A stretch of DNA of 64,000 nt from Littorina saxatilis. Lineage: Eukaryota; Mollusca; Gastropoda; Littorinimorpha; Littorinidae. The stretch spans positions 16,795,551 through 16,859,550 of the forward strand of contig NC_090251.1 of assembly GCF_037325665.1 (NCBI RefSeq). The letters run 5' to 3'. Numbering within the stretch: position 1 is the first letter of the stretch; each line of letters opens with the position of its first letter. The position numbers and the translations under genes are program-made. The notes under the pieces were generated by a model. That model searched no databases and was not told the DNA's origin. It saw nothing but the letters and a program-made list of their open reading frames with translations. Below are positions 55,001 to 64,000 of the stretch, piece after piece.

Positions 55001-58000
55001 CTGACCAACACTGGGGGCTCATTGATTCGACAAAGTCTGGCGGCGGAACGAAGTTCAGGGGTGGATGTTGCAGTGAGTGCTGGGACGGGGCGGCGTGGGT
55101 GCATACTGGGAGAAGGAACAAGCGTCGGGACAGGCAAAAAGAGAATGAAACAAAATAAAATAAATACATTAGGAAGAAAAGAAAGAGAGAAGAACAGAGA
55201 AAGAGAAAAGGAAAAGAAGAAAAAAAGACTGTTTGTACAAGGTACAATTTTCTAGCAGCTTTGGTGGCCTATTCTCAAAATGTGTTTTATTTTTTAACCG
55301 TATGTCATTTTCAGAATTGTTCCTGTATCCTTGTTCCTTTGTACGATAACAGTCAGATGGTCATTTCAACTTTGCATGCGTATCAGATTTTTAAGTACAT
55401 TTGTTTTTTATTCCTTTGTGGGAGGAGTGTTATGCACTGCATCCCTGGCAGATTGTATGCTCCTCACCTCTTTCCACCTGCCCATAGACCAAATAGCCTG
55501 GACCGCCAACTCGTCACGTGACCCTTCGAGGTTACGACGCTCGACTTTCAGGGGCGCTTAGTGTCCGGTTTGAAAGGCCAGCGATTCGAAGACAGTGAAA
55601 AGAAAGCACGCTCCAGTTATTTGTGACAATGGGAGGTGACAATGAACTGGATTTTCCAAAACTCCAAACTAAACTTAACAAAACTCATCGAAAAACATGT
55701 TCCATTTATATGCACTTTAGCTGAATTTATTTTAGCATTTTCAGAACTTACCTCGGCAACTTCGTCCATGTTTACGATCGACACCGGATATGACATCCCC
55801 CTGATTTCTGAAAGGCCATGTAAGCGTAGGTTCCTAAATGCGAGAGGCCGCTACCTCGTAATAGAGAGAAAGAGCGGAGAGAGAGCTAGTTGGCGGTCCA
55901 GGATAAATGGTCTATGACCTGCCCCAAGAAAAAGGAAATAAAAGAGACTTAATATAGTGATTACAAACTTGACATGAGACTTAAAAATGTGGCTCAGTCA
56001 GTTTGACGTTACCTTGCTGGTGCCATGCAGGTGCCGTTCAGTGTACAGATTATCTGTTATTAACCAGGTTATTTTCACACAGAGACCATTGGGGTTGAGT
56101 TAGTACCCTGGTTTAAAATTGTAGTTCACCAAGTGTGCAGTTCTCAAATAAAGAATGTAGCTCGACGTGGGATGAACAGTGAACAAACCTTGGAAGTTTT
56201 TAAATAGGGATTGCTATGATAGTATTTTTTTCAAGATTACCTCGTGTTTAAACTTTGTCTCCAGCCAATAATCAGGATGAAGCCAGCCAAGGAGGAGAAA
56301 CCCAAACCACAGAAAATAGAGACTATCAGCAAGGATGAGCTGAAAGACAAAGTGGTAAGTAGTTCACCTGTTTATTATACGTTATTTGCGTTTTTGACCA
56401 AAATATAACATTTTACACAGATCGAGACAGTCATTGTTAAAAACGCTAATAACATTTATGTATTGATCGAATTCCTTTCAGGTACTGACTTTGTTGTTGT
56501 TTTGACGATTGTCGAACGAGCACACACACATGCAATCAAACACATAAGCTTCATATTTGGGCGTTTCAGGTTGACCGAAACTTCAAAGGAACTACAAAAC
56601 ACTTTTCATGTACTGACTTTGTTGTTGTTTTGACGATTGAACGAGCACACACACATGCAATCAAACACATGACGTGTGTTTTGTAGTTCCTTTGAAGTTT
56701 CGGTCAACCTGAAACGCCCAAATATGAAGTTTTGTAGGCCTCTGACGTCACATGGCTCAAAGAAGGGAAATCCAATGTCCAATCGATACATTATCCCTTT
56801 TGCTGCCTGTAGGACATCGGTTGACGTCCTGGGTAACTTGCTTTAACGGGAAACAAATGTTCAATAAGCAGAGAAGGAGAACAACAAACAATGTATGCAG
56901 CAGTGGTGTATTCATTTATACATCAAGGGCACATTGTAAGTTGTCGCTTCAGTCTCAATACAGGGCAAATATTTTCTGACGTAGACAAATATATTTGCAG
57001 AAGAGTGATAAATGTGTGACGATAAGACTTTCCATCTTTGTGTGAACATGAAACATTGAAGTTCTATTGTCTTTTGTTTCCTCTATATGCCAGCATTTGT
57101 AAATCGTGAAAAGGTTATTTTTTAAATCTTAGTAGTAGTCCTTGATCTAGATATAAATTGGATTGGGAGAAAAGTTAAGATTTGCCAGTCTTGCAGTGGA
57201 AATCATGCATCAAGTATTGTTGCTTTTTTCAGCCTGATTTGCTGAATGACTTTTTCACCAAACAAGACCTGGCAGAGACCGTTTCTGCCATCAAGGACCT
57301 GAAAATTCCCAAGAGGTGAGCTCTTGTTCTCTTGCAAGGCATTATTGATCCATCTTCTTTCGCCTTTGACTCGCTGTCCATAGCTGCCAATCCTCCTGAA
57401 TTTTACAACTTCTCCCTGCTCATATTCAAGACTAAACGGTCCCCCTGGACCCCCTGGCTCCTGGATTTTGACTTCAGAAGGTTGGCAGCTATGACTGTCT
57501 TTGATTACCTCGACATGTCACATGGTTTTCATTTCTTGAACATTCTTGTCAATGGTGTTCATCTCTTGAACATTCTTGTAAATGGTGTTCATCTCTTGAA
57601 TATTCTTGCGTCAGTGGTGTTCATCTCTTAAAAATTCTTGTGTCAATGGTGTTCATCTCTTAAATATTCTCGTTTCAATGGTGTTCATATCTTGAACATT
57701 CTTGTGTCAATGGTATTCATATCTTGAACATTCTTGCGTCAACGGTATTCATCTCATGAACACTCGTGCGTCAATGGTGTTCATCTCTTGAACATTCTTG
57801 CATCGAATTAATTAAGATGTTAATGTGTGTGCATTGTTTGTTTCAGGTTGATGCCCGATTTTCTGTGTCAGTTTATGGTTGGCTCGGTCAACAAAACAGG
57901 TAAGTTGAAAAAACTAGTCCCAAAGGATTGTGTTTTGATTCCTTGAAGATTTGTTTGGTCAATAAAGATGGATACAATCATATTGCAGTGCTTCATTTTG

Positions 58001-61000
58001 TTTTAGAGCATGAGGGGTCAAATGACCCCTGACCACTGAAAATGAGGGGTCAGTTTCATATGGCATGGGCCAACACCATCGAAAAGCAGAAGAAAAGAGA
58101 CTGAGAGAGTCGCTCCAAACAGCAGCAACAGTAAATTTGAGTAATCTCAGAAGTCGGAGAATCTGTCTCCAAAATCGGAAGACAAACAGAAAAGATGTGA
58201 TGTCAAACCCATGTGCACTGCACACCCTCACCCATTTTCCCCTTCTCCCACGGGTTCAGTAAAAACAGAAAATATTTACCTTCGTCAGACTCACTGACAG
58301 CTACAGGAAGCTTGAAAGTGAGTTTGGTCTGTACAAGTCCGCTGACTCCAGTTAGCTTTGCCTTCAGCTTCTTCACAGGAGGAGGCGGCATGGCGAAATT
58401 GTTCGTTAGATCAACGTGACGTCATGCTCAGTTTTTGAAACACAAGCGGAAATGAAAGACGCTTTCTGATTGGTTCCTCTCTGCAAAGCCAATGAATCAA
58501 ATTCACTGACACACTTGTGATTCAGTGACTCACTTGTTTAATCTCAAGTCGGCGACCTCCGATCGCTAGCGTGGAGAAATCGGCGACGTAAATGAAAATA
58601 AAAAAGTTTTTAAATGTGCGCTCGACGGGCGCATAGCACGGCTTTGCCGTGCGTCATTTTGAAAAATGACGCTTGAATGGCGCGGGCGCCCCGGCAAAAT
58701 GAAGCACTGATATTGCTTGTTCTAAGAGAAGATATAGTGGAAAGTGGATACAATCATATTGCTTGTTCTAAGAGAAGATATAGTGGAAAGTGGATACAAT
58801 CATATTGCTTGTTCTAAGAGAAGATATAGTGGAAAGTGGATACAATCATATTGCTTGTTCTAAGAGAAGATATAGTGGAAAGTGGATACAATCATATTGC
58901 TTGTTCTAAGAGAAGATATAGTGGAAAGTGGATACAATCATATTGCTTGTTCTAAGAGAAGATATAGTGGAAAGTGGATGTCTCTCTCAGGACCTCTACA
59001 AATCTGGGAAAATCGGGTCATAGAATCAGGTGTCTTAAAATAGATGTAAATTTACAGAGGTTTATAATAGAAAAGAAGAAAATGCAAGGTCTTAGAAGAG
59101 GGGAAGTCTTAAATTGGGGGTTTTTGAAAGGGGGGTTCCGCTGTCTATATCTCATTTTTGTGTGTGAATGAATCTGTGGTTCAGATGGTAGGACTTTTTC
59201 AGAGAAGCTTCAAGATGGTAATGTATTATTTCTGTGGTTGAGCTGGTGGGACTCCTGTCAAGAAGCATAAAGAGGGAAACATTGGATCATCTCCGTCAAT
59301 AAGATTGTAGAACCTGTACACAAGTATTACAAGGGAGATCGTCTTATTTTCTGTTCCAGAATCTGAACAGGATGAGGTGATGAAGTTGATCTCGGCCCTG
59401 AAGGCGGATAAAGCAGTGTCCTCTGATCAATTCATGGAGGTATGGAATCAAGTATTTCTGCATAATATCCAATTACGCTGTCATTTCTCCTGACCTAAAG
59501 AACGTCTGTCTGAACATTGTTTGTATAATGACACAATGAATGTGTATTGTAGATGGTCTGTATTCAGCTGGCGACTTATGTTATCTAATAAAGTTAACTT
59601 ATTGGAGTTGAAAAATAATCAGATAAAGAAGTCAGGAGAGTAGGAATGTTCTCTGGTGTGTAGAATGTCCTTGCTTGAACTGATTTGGAATTGGGCCTAG
59701 AGTCTACGGTACCTTTTCAGACTGGATGAGTTTCACCTTGTGCTAGTATTGCACAGACCGATAATACTGTTGTGCTGCTTGCTTTTAAGGGATATGTTGT
59801 CACCATGAATCAATGTTTTGCAGAGTTTCAAGATGGTGGCGGATCAGATGTCAGACCTGGAGCAGGATACGCCGCTCATCAAGTCGCACGTCGCTCGCTT
59901 TGGGGCTCAGGCCCTGGCATGTGAGGTCGTGACCTTGGCTGAGCTGGCAGACCCGTTCCACAATGGCGTGCACTACCCGCTGTTCTTGCTATGCCTTCAG
60001 TCGGCGCACCGTGTCAAGGACAAACAGTGGCTGGTCGGTGTCTTCAACGAGAGCAAGATCAATCTGCAAGAGATGCTGCCTGGTAAGCACTTTGTTAATA
60101 GTACAGACCTGTTTACACTACACATTGAGCGTAGTAAACTACGATTTTGGTCCCCAAACTACGCAACTACGCATGCTTGTCTTATACTACGCAAACGTTT
60201 CGTTTCGACTACACATTTTTACATTTTGAATACGCAAAAACGCGAGCGAGTTCCGATCCATAATTTGTACTTACCGGTTGTGTACTGCGTGCAAAACATG
60301 CCCGGCGCCCGCGAGAGTAGCGTAGTCAGTTGGTCTTGCTGCTGTTATTACAACTATCGCGGGCGTTTCAGCACATACTTTTCTGAACGCGGTCACTTCG
60401 TAGCTCATTCTTTCTGGAGGGAAAAAAATGGCTACAGCGACGAACACGGATTCAGAAGACTTTGGCGATCAACCGCCACGGAGCAAAAAAAAGAAGCTTG
60501 GTCAAACTCCCAGCCAGGCTTTTCTGCCAAAGTACTATGAGGAGCATCCATGCCTAGTTTCGTCGAGAAAAGGGAAGCATTTTGCCCAATGCACTGTGTG
60601 CAACACGGATTTTTCAGTGAAGCACAGTGGGCTTTACGACTGTAACCGCCACAAGAAAAGCACTTCCCATCAGGAATTCGAGAAATCCCGACCAAAGCAG
60701 AGGAAATTGGACTGTTTTGTGAAGAAACCCGTGCCAGGGAAAGAAGACCAAGACAAGCTCACTTTTGAGAGATCGGTAACCAGAGCAGAGGCAATGATCT
60801 GCCATATTATTGCCGACGCAAACCTGTTCTGTTTATATGCAAATTTGCCTTCATGTTGATACACATACTCCAGTCCCAGTCCCTACTTTTTGTGACTTGA
60901 TGTTCTCAGATTGTCACAGGTCTTGAATAGGGGGTCCCACTGTATAATGAACTGCATACCCCTCAACATAGCTTTTTTTTAACAAATGTTCCAAACTAGT

Positions 61001-63579
61001 TAATAATTTTTTTCTTAACAAATAAACTAAATGCTTGGCTTGTATTTTTGTGGGGGCTTTGTTTGTATTACTATTTGTATGAGGAGTATTGTTCACATTG
61101 TAATAGTTTTGTTTGGAGTGTTGAGTGTTTGTTTTAGTACAGTATAACTTCAAGTAACTGTTCTGTTTTGCGGTTTGGGTTGATCGAATTGAAATACTAC
61201 ACATTCACCTGCCAAACTACACATTTGCCTTATTTTCACACCCAAAACTACACATGGTACATTTCAGGGTCTGATAGTATGAAATGGGAAGGACGTTGAG
61301 GTTTTTGAAAGGAGATGATAACATGCCTTTTTTAATCACACAGTCAGGATGGATTTGTGACCTATGGTGATGAAATATTATGTATTCTGTTAATTGGTTT
61401 TGTTCTTGGTTGATATTCTGTTAATTGGTTTTGTTCTTGGTTGATTGATGAACTTGATGAATAATTCTTTAGACTTGGAGGAGGGAAAGGGACATGACAT
61501 TTGCAAAATAGGATATGAATTTCGTTCAGAATAGATAGTTATGAAAGAAGAACTATACATTGTTTAACATCTAACAGTTGATTGTGAATATGCTATCTGC
61601 TTTCTTTGGATGTATGAACATGTTTTTTTTTTCAACATTTAATAACCTTGTCACTTGCTCAGACCAAAGAGGTACGTCTGGTTTCTCTCATTGATGTTGG
61701 CTCTGTTCGGTTTCACTGGCTCACATGATAGTGAACATTTTAAACATAAAAATTACATTTACAGAAACTGTTTCTGGTTTGTTACCTTGCAGAAATCGAC
61801 CAGAAGAAGGAACGCATGCTGGAGATTCTGGAGGATCGGGGCCTGAGCTTCATGTTCCCGCTCATGCGTGTCCAGTCGGAGCTTGGTCGGGCGATTGCGG
61901 CCGAGCCTAGCGCTGGCGCCATCTTCAAGTGGATCAAGGACCGCGTGGACCCACAGCTTTTTACCGACCCTAAGTTCATCAACATTCTCATGACCAGGTC
62001 AGCAGGGCTTGACGATTTTTTATTTCCACCTAAAATGGAGTATGCCTGCCCAAGTTGCGGCAATAAACAGCTACTATACATGTGAAAGACCACTTGTGCC
62101 AATGTGGGTCGCCGTTCATAAATGCGGAAGAAGTGTTTCTCGTTTGGGTCAAGGTTGAGCATGTCAGACGTGAGGGAGATGAAAAAGAACTCTGAATCGG
62201 ATTCATTGGCATGTTAAAAGCCAGCTTGACAATGTGGTCCTTATAATGCGGGTGATCTCTTTACATTAACAGGTGAACTTTGACGAATAGACTGTGGAAC
62301 GTATCCTTTAAGATTTGTTTCCCTCACTGCTGGAGCCTAACCATTGTAGTGTGATTCTAATCTATGGGATTGTACATCTTTTTTCTTGAAATATAAGGTG
62401 CTAAGGAGAACATAAAGTAATCAAGATTACTTTTCATTGTTATGTGGATGTTTTAATGACCGTTTTGTGTGTGTTGTGTTGACAGCATTGTGAAGTACAT
62501 CACAGGGGAGAGCACCCTTGCTGAGGGCGCTGACCCCAATGCTACGCCTGACAAGCCTCTGATGGACAAGGAGAAGGATCTTCTCGAGAAACTCAAGGTA
62601 TGAAAATTACATCTTGTATCAACCCATTTCTTGCTCCCTTTGGGTGGTTCCCTAATTGTTATTCTTGTCCTTGCTTGGCATTCTTGTCCTTGCTCAATAT
62701 TCATGTTTTGTTGAATGATGAAGGGCCCAGAAGAGAAAAGATGCTGAAAGATTGAATTTGGTGTGTGGTACCTTCCTTACACAGTTGCGCTCCCCCCCCC
62801 CCCCCCCCCTTAAGGCCTCCTGTTGCTGTTTATAAGACTTTACATCCCCCCACCCCTTAACACCTTCCTTTTGACAGATTTTCTGTTAATTACCTCTGTA
62901 TATTTAACCACTTTTAAAGTCTCCCTCTCTTTTTAGACCTGATTTACTCCATCCCTCTCAAGACCTGATTTACTCCATCCCTCTCAAGACCTGATTTACT
63001 CCATCCCTCTCAAGACCTGATTTACTCCATCCCTCTCAAGACCTGATTTACTCCATCCCTCTCAAGACCTGATTTACTCCATCCCTCTCAAGACCTGATT
63101 TACTCCATCCCTCTCAGGACCTGATTTACTCCATCCCTCTCAAGACCTGATTTACTCCATCCCTCAAGACCTGATTTACTCCATCCCTCAAGACCTGACT
63201 TACTCCATCCCTCTCAAGACCTGATTTACTCCATCCCTCTCAGGACCTGATTTACTCCATCCCTCTCAAGATCTGATTTACTCCATCCCTCAAGACCTGA
63301 TTTACTCCATCCCTCAATACCTGACTTACTCCATCCCTCTCAAGACCTGATTTACTCCATCCTTCTCAAGACCTGATTTACTCCATCCCTCAAGACCTGA
63401 TTTACTCAGGTACATGGTCTCGCAAGGGAGGTACTATACCATTGTTCGAGAGTCATTTTATTTATTTATTTTTGGTGTGCAGGGAGTGATTCAGAAGTTC
63501 TTGCTCGAGCACATTGACCTACAGGTGGCAGCACTGTATGCTGTGCAAGTCTTCAGCCACAACAACAACTTCCCTAAAG
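46091..63579 (+). CDS. EIF4G2: Eukaryotic translation initiation factor 4 gamma 2 (DAP5/NAT1/p97), 3' partial
   Basis: In-frame exons with GT-AG junctions: 46091-46172, 46778-46921, 47397-47499, 47903-48016, 48317-48383, 48664-48756, 49413-49582, 49924-50034, 50544-50615, 50882-50990, 51385-51549, 51835-51963, 53713-53886, 54154-54359, 56265-56354, 57233-57315, 57847-57899, 59360-59439, 59824-60082, 61793-61997, 62486-62597, 63483-63579. The protein has an N-terminal MIF4G domain (RGILNKLTPEKFDKL, GNIKFIGELGKLDMLHEG), a disordered linker, an MA3 domain and the start of the W2 domain, which binds eIF2beta and Mnk-type partners in relatives. Like vertebrate DAP5 it shows no PABP- or eIF4E-binding region before MIF4G and should drive cap-independent or alternative initiation. 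IGTGPGVIQ in the linker is a DAP5 signature. The 5' start is unresolved: 46091 begins inside a codon, and 44175-44253 is a possible first exon. The last exons lie beyond the window. Confidence 0.93.
46778..50615 (+). CDS. EIF4G2: EIF4G2 exons encoding the MIF4G domain
   Basis: Eight exons from 46778 to 50615. They begin with the conserved lead-in RWVPPSVVRRD...HDYIFRRVRGILNKL, equivalent to KWIPARSTRRD...HDAIFRKVRGILNKL as I recall vertebrate DAP5, and end with WTPRQVATENGPKTITAIRQ. This HEAT-like domain binds eIF4A and eIF3 in the family. Length and exon phases look complete, with no breaks. Confidence 0.93.
49020..49411 (+). repeat. ~43-bp tandem repeat next to an EIF4G2 splice acceptor
   Basis: Units ACGTTGACTATTGGTGGTTG + TGAAAGATGTTGGTGAAG repeat about seven times; the last one merges with the real acceptor (GACTATCGGCGGTTGCAG at 49395-49412). 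An older copy at 49040-49080 even contains GGAGAGCTTGGCATG, resembling the start of the exon itself. Confidence 0.88.
50882..56354 (+). CDS. EIF4G2: EIF4G2 exons encoding the disordered linker
   Basis: Six exons. The exon at 51385 gives IGTGPGVIQ then a Gly/Arg run ([19 protein letters not shown]). The exon at 51835 is rich in Asn, Gln and His. The exon at 53713 carries ENIPPRFQRM, parallel to vertebrate DMPPRF. The exon at 54154 has ELSLRPQKNFMF and a Pro/Ala-rich stretch ending NPPINPILAKQ, and 56265-56354 a Lys/Glu-rich end. Introns here hold a hAT-like element and a long retroposon. Confidence 0.88.
52318..52510 (+). repeat. ~45-bp tandem repeat, left part
   Basis: Units such as CAGTAGTCAGTGACAATAAA + CAGTAGTGTAGCCATGTACAAC. 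Continues at 53413-53695 after the hAT-like insertion. Confidence 0.88.
52517..53412 (+). mobile_element. hAT-like element 1, 6-bp target duplication, partial transposase
   Basis: Inverted ends CAGACCTGTTTACCC and GGGTAAACAGGTCTG; CAGTAG on both sides (52511-52516 and 53413-53418). It split the tandem repeat around it. It holds only an N-terminal zinc-finger reading frame, so it is non-autonomous. Confidence 0.8.
52756..53205 (+). CDS. BED-like zinc finger fragment of a hAT-type transposase
   Basis: A 149-residue frame starting MKRENLPVSDDCTK. Residues ~43-72 (HCKYCKSDFSVAHAGKYDIEQHRSSKTH) form a Cys2-His2 BED-like finger, followed by a RAEAMFSEMIVKMNLPLS helix seen at the start of hAT transposase cores. 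The catalytic region is absent and the frame ends in unrelated sequence. A relative with the same order is at 60428-60859. Could be expressed as a DNA-binding remnant, but nothing shows this. Confidence 0.65.
   Translation: MKRENLPVSDDCTKSKQQKQQIFLEKYKKEPGIVESPVGKSHAHCKYCKSDFSVAHAGKYDIEQHRSSKTHLDKVAAKKSAESCQGIMKFIPAKQTILTEEKAVVRAEAMFSEMIVKMNLPLSTANVISLSFHYQSVWKTLVIMLQTDR
53413..53695 (+). repeat. ~45-bp tandem repeat, right part
   Basis: Continuation of the 52318-52510 array (CAGTAGTCAGTGACAAT...), reaching to within 20 bp of the EIF4G2 acceptor at 53712. Confidence 0.88.
54426..55225 (+). mobile_element. ~0.8-kb tRNA-headed retroposon with 15-bp target duplication
   Basis: Flanked by AGACTGTTTGTACAA on both sides (54411-54425 and 55226-55240). 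The head has A box TGGCGCAGTGGTTAG and B box GGTTCGAATCC; the body is GC-rich and non-coding; the end is A-rich (AAATAAAATAAATAC, then AAAGAAAGAG). Perfect target duplication suggests recent insertion. Longer than typical SINEs. Confidence 0.82.
55483..55916. mobile_element. MITE with ~30-bp inverted repeats, 7-8-bp target duplication
   Basis: Ends CATAGACCAAATAGCCTGGA and TCCAGGATAAATGGTCTATG, ACCTGCC(C) on both sides (55476-55483 and 55917-55924). About 434 bp, no convincing reading frame. A hAT-type assignment is plausible from the duplication length. Confidence 0.72.
56482..56729. repeat. Composite direct and inverted duplication
   Basis: Direct copies at 56482-56545 and 56610-56670 (GTACTGACTTTGTTGTTGTT...). 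Inverted copies at 56550-56602 and 56674-56729 (ATTTGGGCGTTTCAGGTTGA and its complement). Direct copies differ by a small gap only. Lies in an EIF4G2 intron. Confidence 0.88.
57233..60082 (+). CDS. EIF4G2: EIF4G2 exons encoding the MA3 domain
   Basis: Four exons: 57233-57315, 57847-57899, 59360-59439 and 59824-60082. They encode DFFTKQDLAETVSAIKDLK...MPDFLCQFMVGSVNK, the ESEQDEVMKLISAL helix pair and QALACEVVTLAELADPFHNG...KINLQEMLP. In DAP5 relatives this domain supports protein contacts but binds eIF4A poorly or not at all. All splice phases agree. Confidence 0.92.
57528..57810 (+). repeat. ~30-bp tandem repeat in EIF4G2 intron
   Basis: About nine units like TGGTGTTCATCTCTTGAACA + TTCTTGTGTCAA, ending about 35 bp before the next acceptor. 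Confidence 0.88.
57986..58709 (-). mobile_element. hAT-like element 3, 6-bp target duplication
   Basis: Perfect inverted ends CAGTGCTTCATTTTG and CAAAATGAAGCACTG; ATATTG on both sides (57980-57985 and 58710-58715). A minus-strand frame at 58203-58391 (MPPPPVKKLKAKLTG...) may be a transposase N-terminal remnant. It inserted in a 46-bp tandem repeat unit. Confidence 0.8.
58710..58978 (+). repeat. 46-bp tandem repeat, ~6 copies
   Basis: Units GATACAATCATATTGCTTGT + TCTAAGAGAAGATATAGTGG + AAAGTG, very uniform. The first unit was split by the hAT-like element at 57986-58709 (its left part is 57971-57985). Confidence 0.93.
59030..59148 (-). mobile_element. Fragment of the TTTTAAGACC-type MITE
   Basis: GTCTTAAATTGGGGG and GAAAGGGGGGTTCCGCTGT match the right side of 19271-19433; the other end is missing. 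Confidence 0.6.
60104..61273 (+). mobile_element. hAT-like element 2, 6-bp target duplication, partial transposase
   Basis: Left end CAGACCTGTTTACACTACAC, right end CATGGTACATTTCAGGGTCTG (imperfect inverted repeat), ATAGTA on both sides (60098-60103 and 61274-61279). Related to 52517-53412 through both termini and its encoded finger. It lies 21 bp after an EIF4G2 donor. Confidence 0.75.
60428..60859 (+). CDS. BED-like zinc finger fragment of a hAT-type transposase
   Basis: A 143-residue frame starting MATATNTDSEDFGDQPPRSK with a nuclear-localisation-like KKKK. Residues ~50-81 form a Cys2-His2 finger (CTVCNTDFSVKHSGLYDC...H), followed by LTFERSVTRAEAMICHIIAD. It ends at the same point as its relative at 52756-53205, where a catalytic core would begin. 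Confidence 0.68.
   Translation: MATATNTDSEDFGDQPPRSKKKKLGQTPSQAFLPKYYEEHPCLVSSRKGKHFAQCTVCNTDFSVKHSGLYDCNRHKKSTSHQEFEKSRPKQRKLDCFVKKPVPGKEDQDKLTFERSVTRAEAMICHIIADANLFCLYANLPSC
61793..63579 (+). CDS. EIF4G2: EIF4G2 exons encoding the start of the W2 domain
   Basis: Exons 61793-61997, 62486-62597 and 63483-63579 encode EIDQKKERMLEILEDRGLSF, FKWIKDRVDPQLF, FINILMTS and VIQKFLLEHIDLQVAALYAV...NNNFPK. The last exon has donor GTAAGC, so at least one more exon with the acidic C-terminal end lies outside the window. Confidence 0.92.
62940..63412 (+). repeat. ~26-bp tandem repeat in EIF4G2 intron
   Basis: About 18 units of GACCTGATTTACTCCATCCC + TCTCAA, some lacking TCTC. The array follows directly on a degraded copy of the TTTTAAGACC-type MITE (62800-62940), whose own AGACCTGATTT motif seeds the unit. 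Confidence 0.92.
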
Positions 63580-63685
63580 GTAAGCTTGGGCCCGCTCTGA
63601 ACCGAACATGTTTTTGTTTTTTTGTAGCTTATATTGATGGTTGAGAGGGATTGACAGAATTGTTCTCTCTGTTTGTTTCGGTTTT

Positions 63686-64000
63686 TACATTTAGTCAAGT
63701 TTTGACTAAATGTTTTAACATAGAGGGGGAATTGAGACGAGGGTCATGGTGTGTGTGTGCGTTTGTCTGTGTGTGTGTGTAGAGCGATTCAGACTAAACT
63801 ACTGGACCGATCTTTATGAAATTTGACATGAGAGTTCCTGAGAATGATATCCCCGGACGTTTTTTTCTTTTTTTCGATAAATGTCTTTGATGACGTCATA
63901 TCCGGCTTTTTGTAGAAGTTGAGGCGGCACTGTCACACCCTCATTTTTCAATCAAATTGTTTGAAATTTTGGCCAAGCAATCTTCGACGAAGGCCGGACT
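63686..64000 (-). mobile_element. Element with TTTAGTCAAG ends, cut by the window edge
   Basis: TTACATTTAGTCAAGTTTTG, GAGGGGGAATTGAGACGAGG, GACGTCATATCCGGC, matching 42706 onward and the reverse of 26149-26985. The remainder lies right of the window. Confidence 0.8.

Overview
The window looks like nuclear DNA of a lophotrochozoan animal, most likely a gastropod mollusc (a periwinkle-like snail fits best). Evidence: intron-rich genes with GT-AG junctions, very dense tRNA-headed SINEs, MITE-like DNA transposons, long GT/GA microsatellites and G tracts, and repeat families I recall from molluscan genomes. The species call is inference. I recognised no retrovirus, LTR element, Polinton, CRISPR array, rRNA or true tRNA gene.

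Layout. (1) 1-8223, + strand: the 3' part of a single-pass membrane protein gene with one Ig domain, two LDL-receptor class A modules, a transmembrane helix and a long proline-rich tail with two PPxY motifs. (2) 8224-16690: 3' flank packed with SINEs and a 55-bp tandem repeat. (3) 16690-24130 and 27110-35410, + strand: two tandemly duplicated genes, each with a 22-nt first coding exon and one very large second exon, encoding IFIT-like tetratricopeptide-repeat proteins of 902 and 851 residues that end in a TIR-like domain. Their upstream regions share a TTACGTCA element, an NF-kappaB-type palindrome and a TCAGT initiator-like site. Gene B has a second copy of this promoter plus first exon. Both genes carry a decayed duplicate of their own C-terminal end in the 3' UTR. 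(4) 36628-40378: a 3.7-kb minisatellite that occupies the place of a simple GT repeat downstream of gene A. (5) 41081-46090: repeats and the 5' region of the next gene. (6) 46091-63579 (possibly from 44175), + strand: EIF4G2 (DAP5/NAT1/p97), about 21 coding exons, running off the right edge inside the C-terminal W2 domain; its introns hold several hAT-like elements with 6-bp target duplications and an 0.8-kb tRNA-headed retroposon.

Most notable: the paired IFIT-like/TIR genes. TPR arrays of this type are interferon-induced antiviral effectors in vertebrates, and TIR domains are signalling adaptors or NAD+ hydrolases. A fusion of the two, under what looks like a Rel/NF-kappaB promoter and diversifying by tandem duplication, is a good candidate for a little-described molluscan innate immune effector. 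The function is inferred from sequence only.
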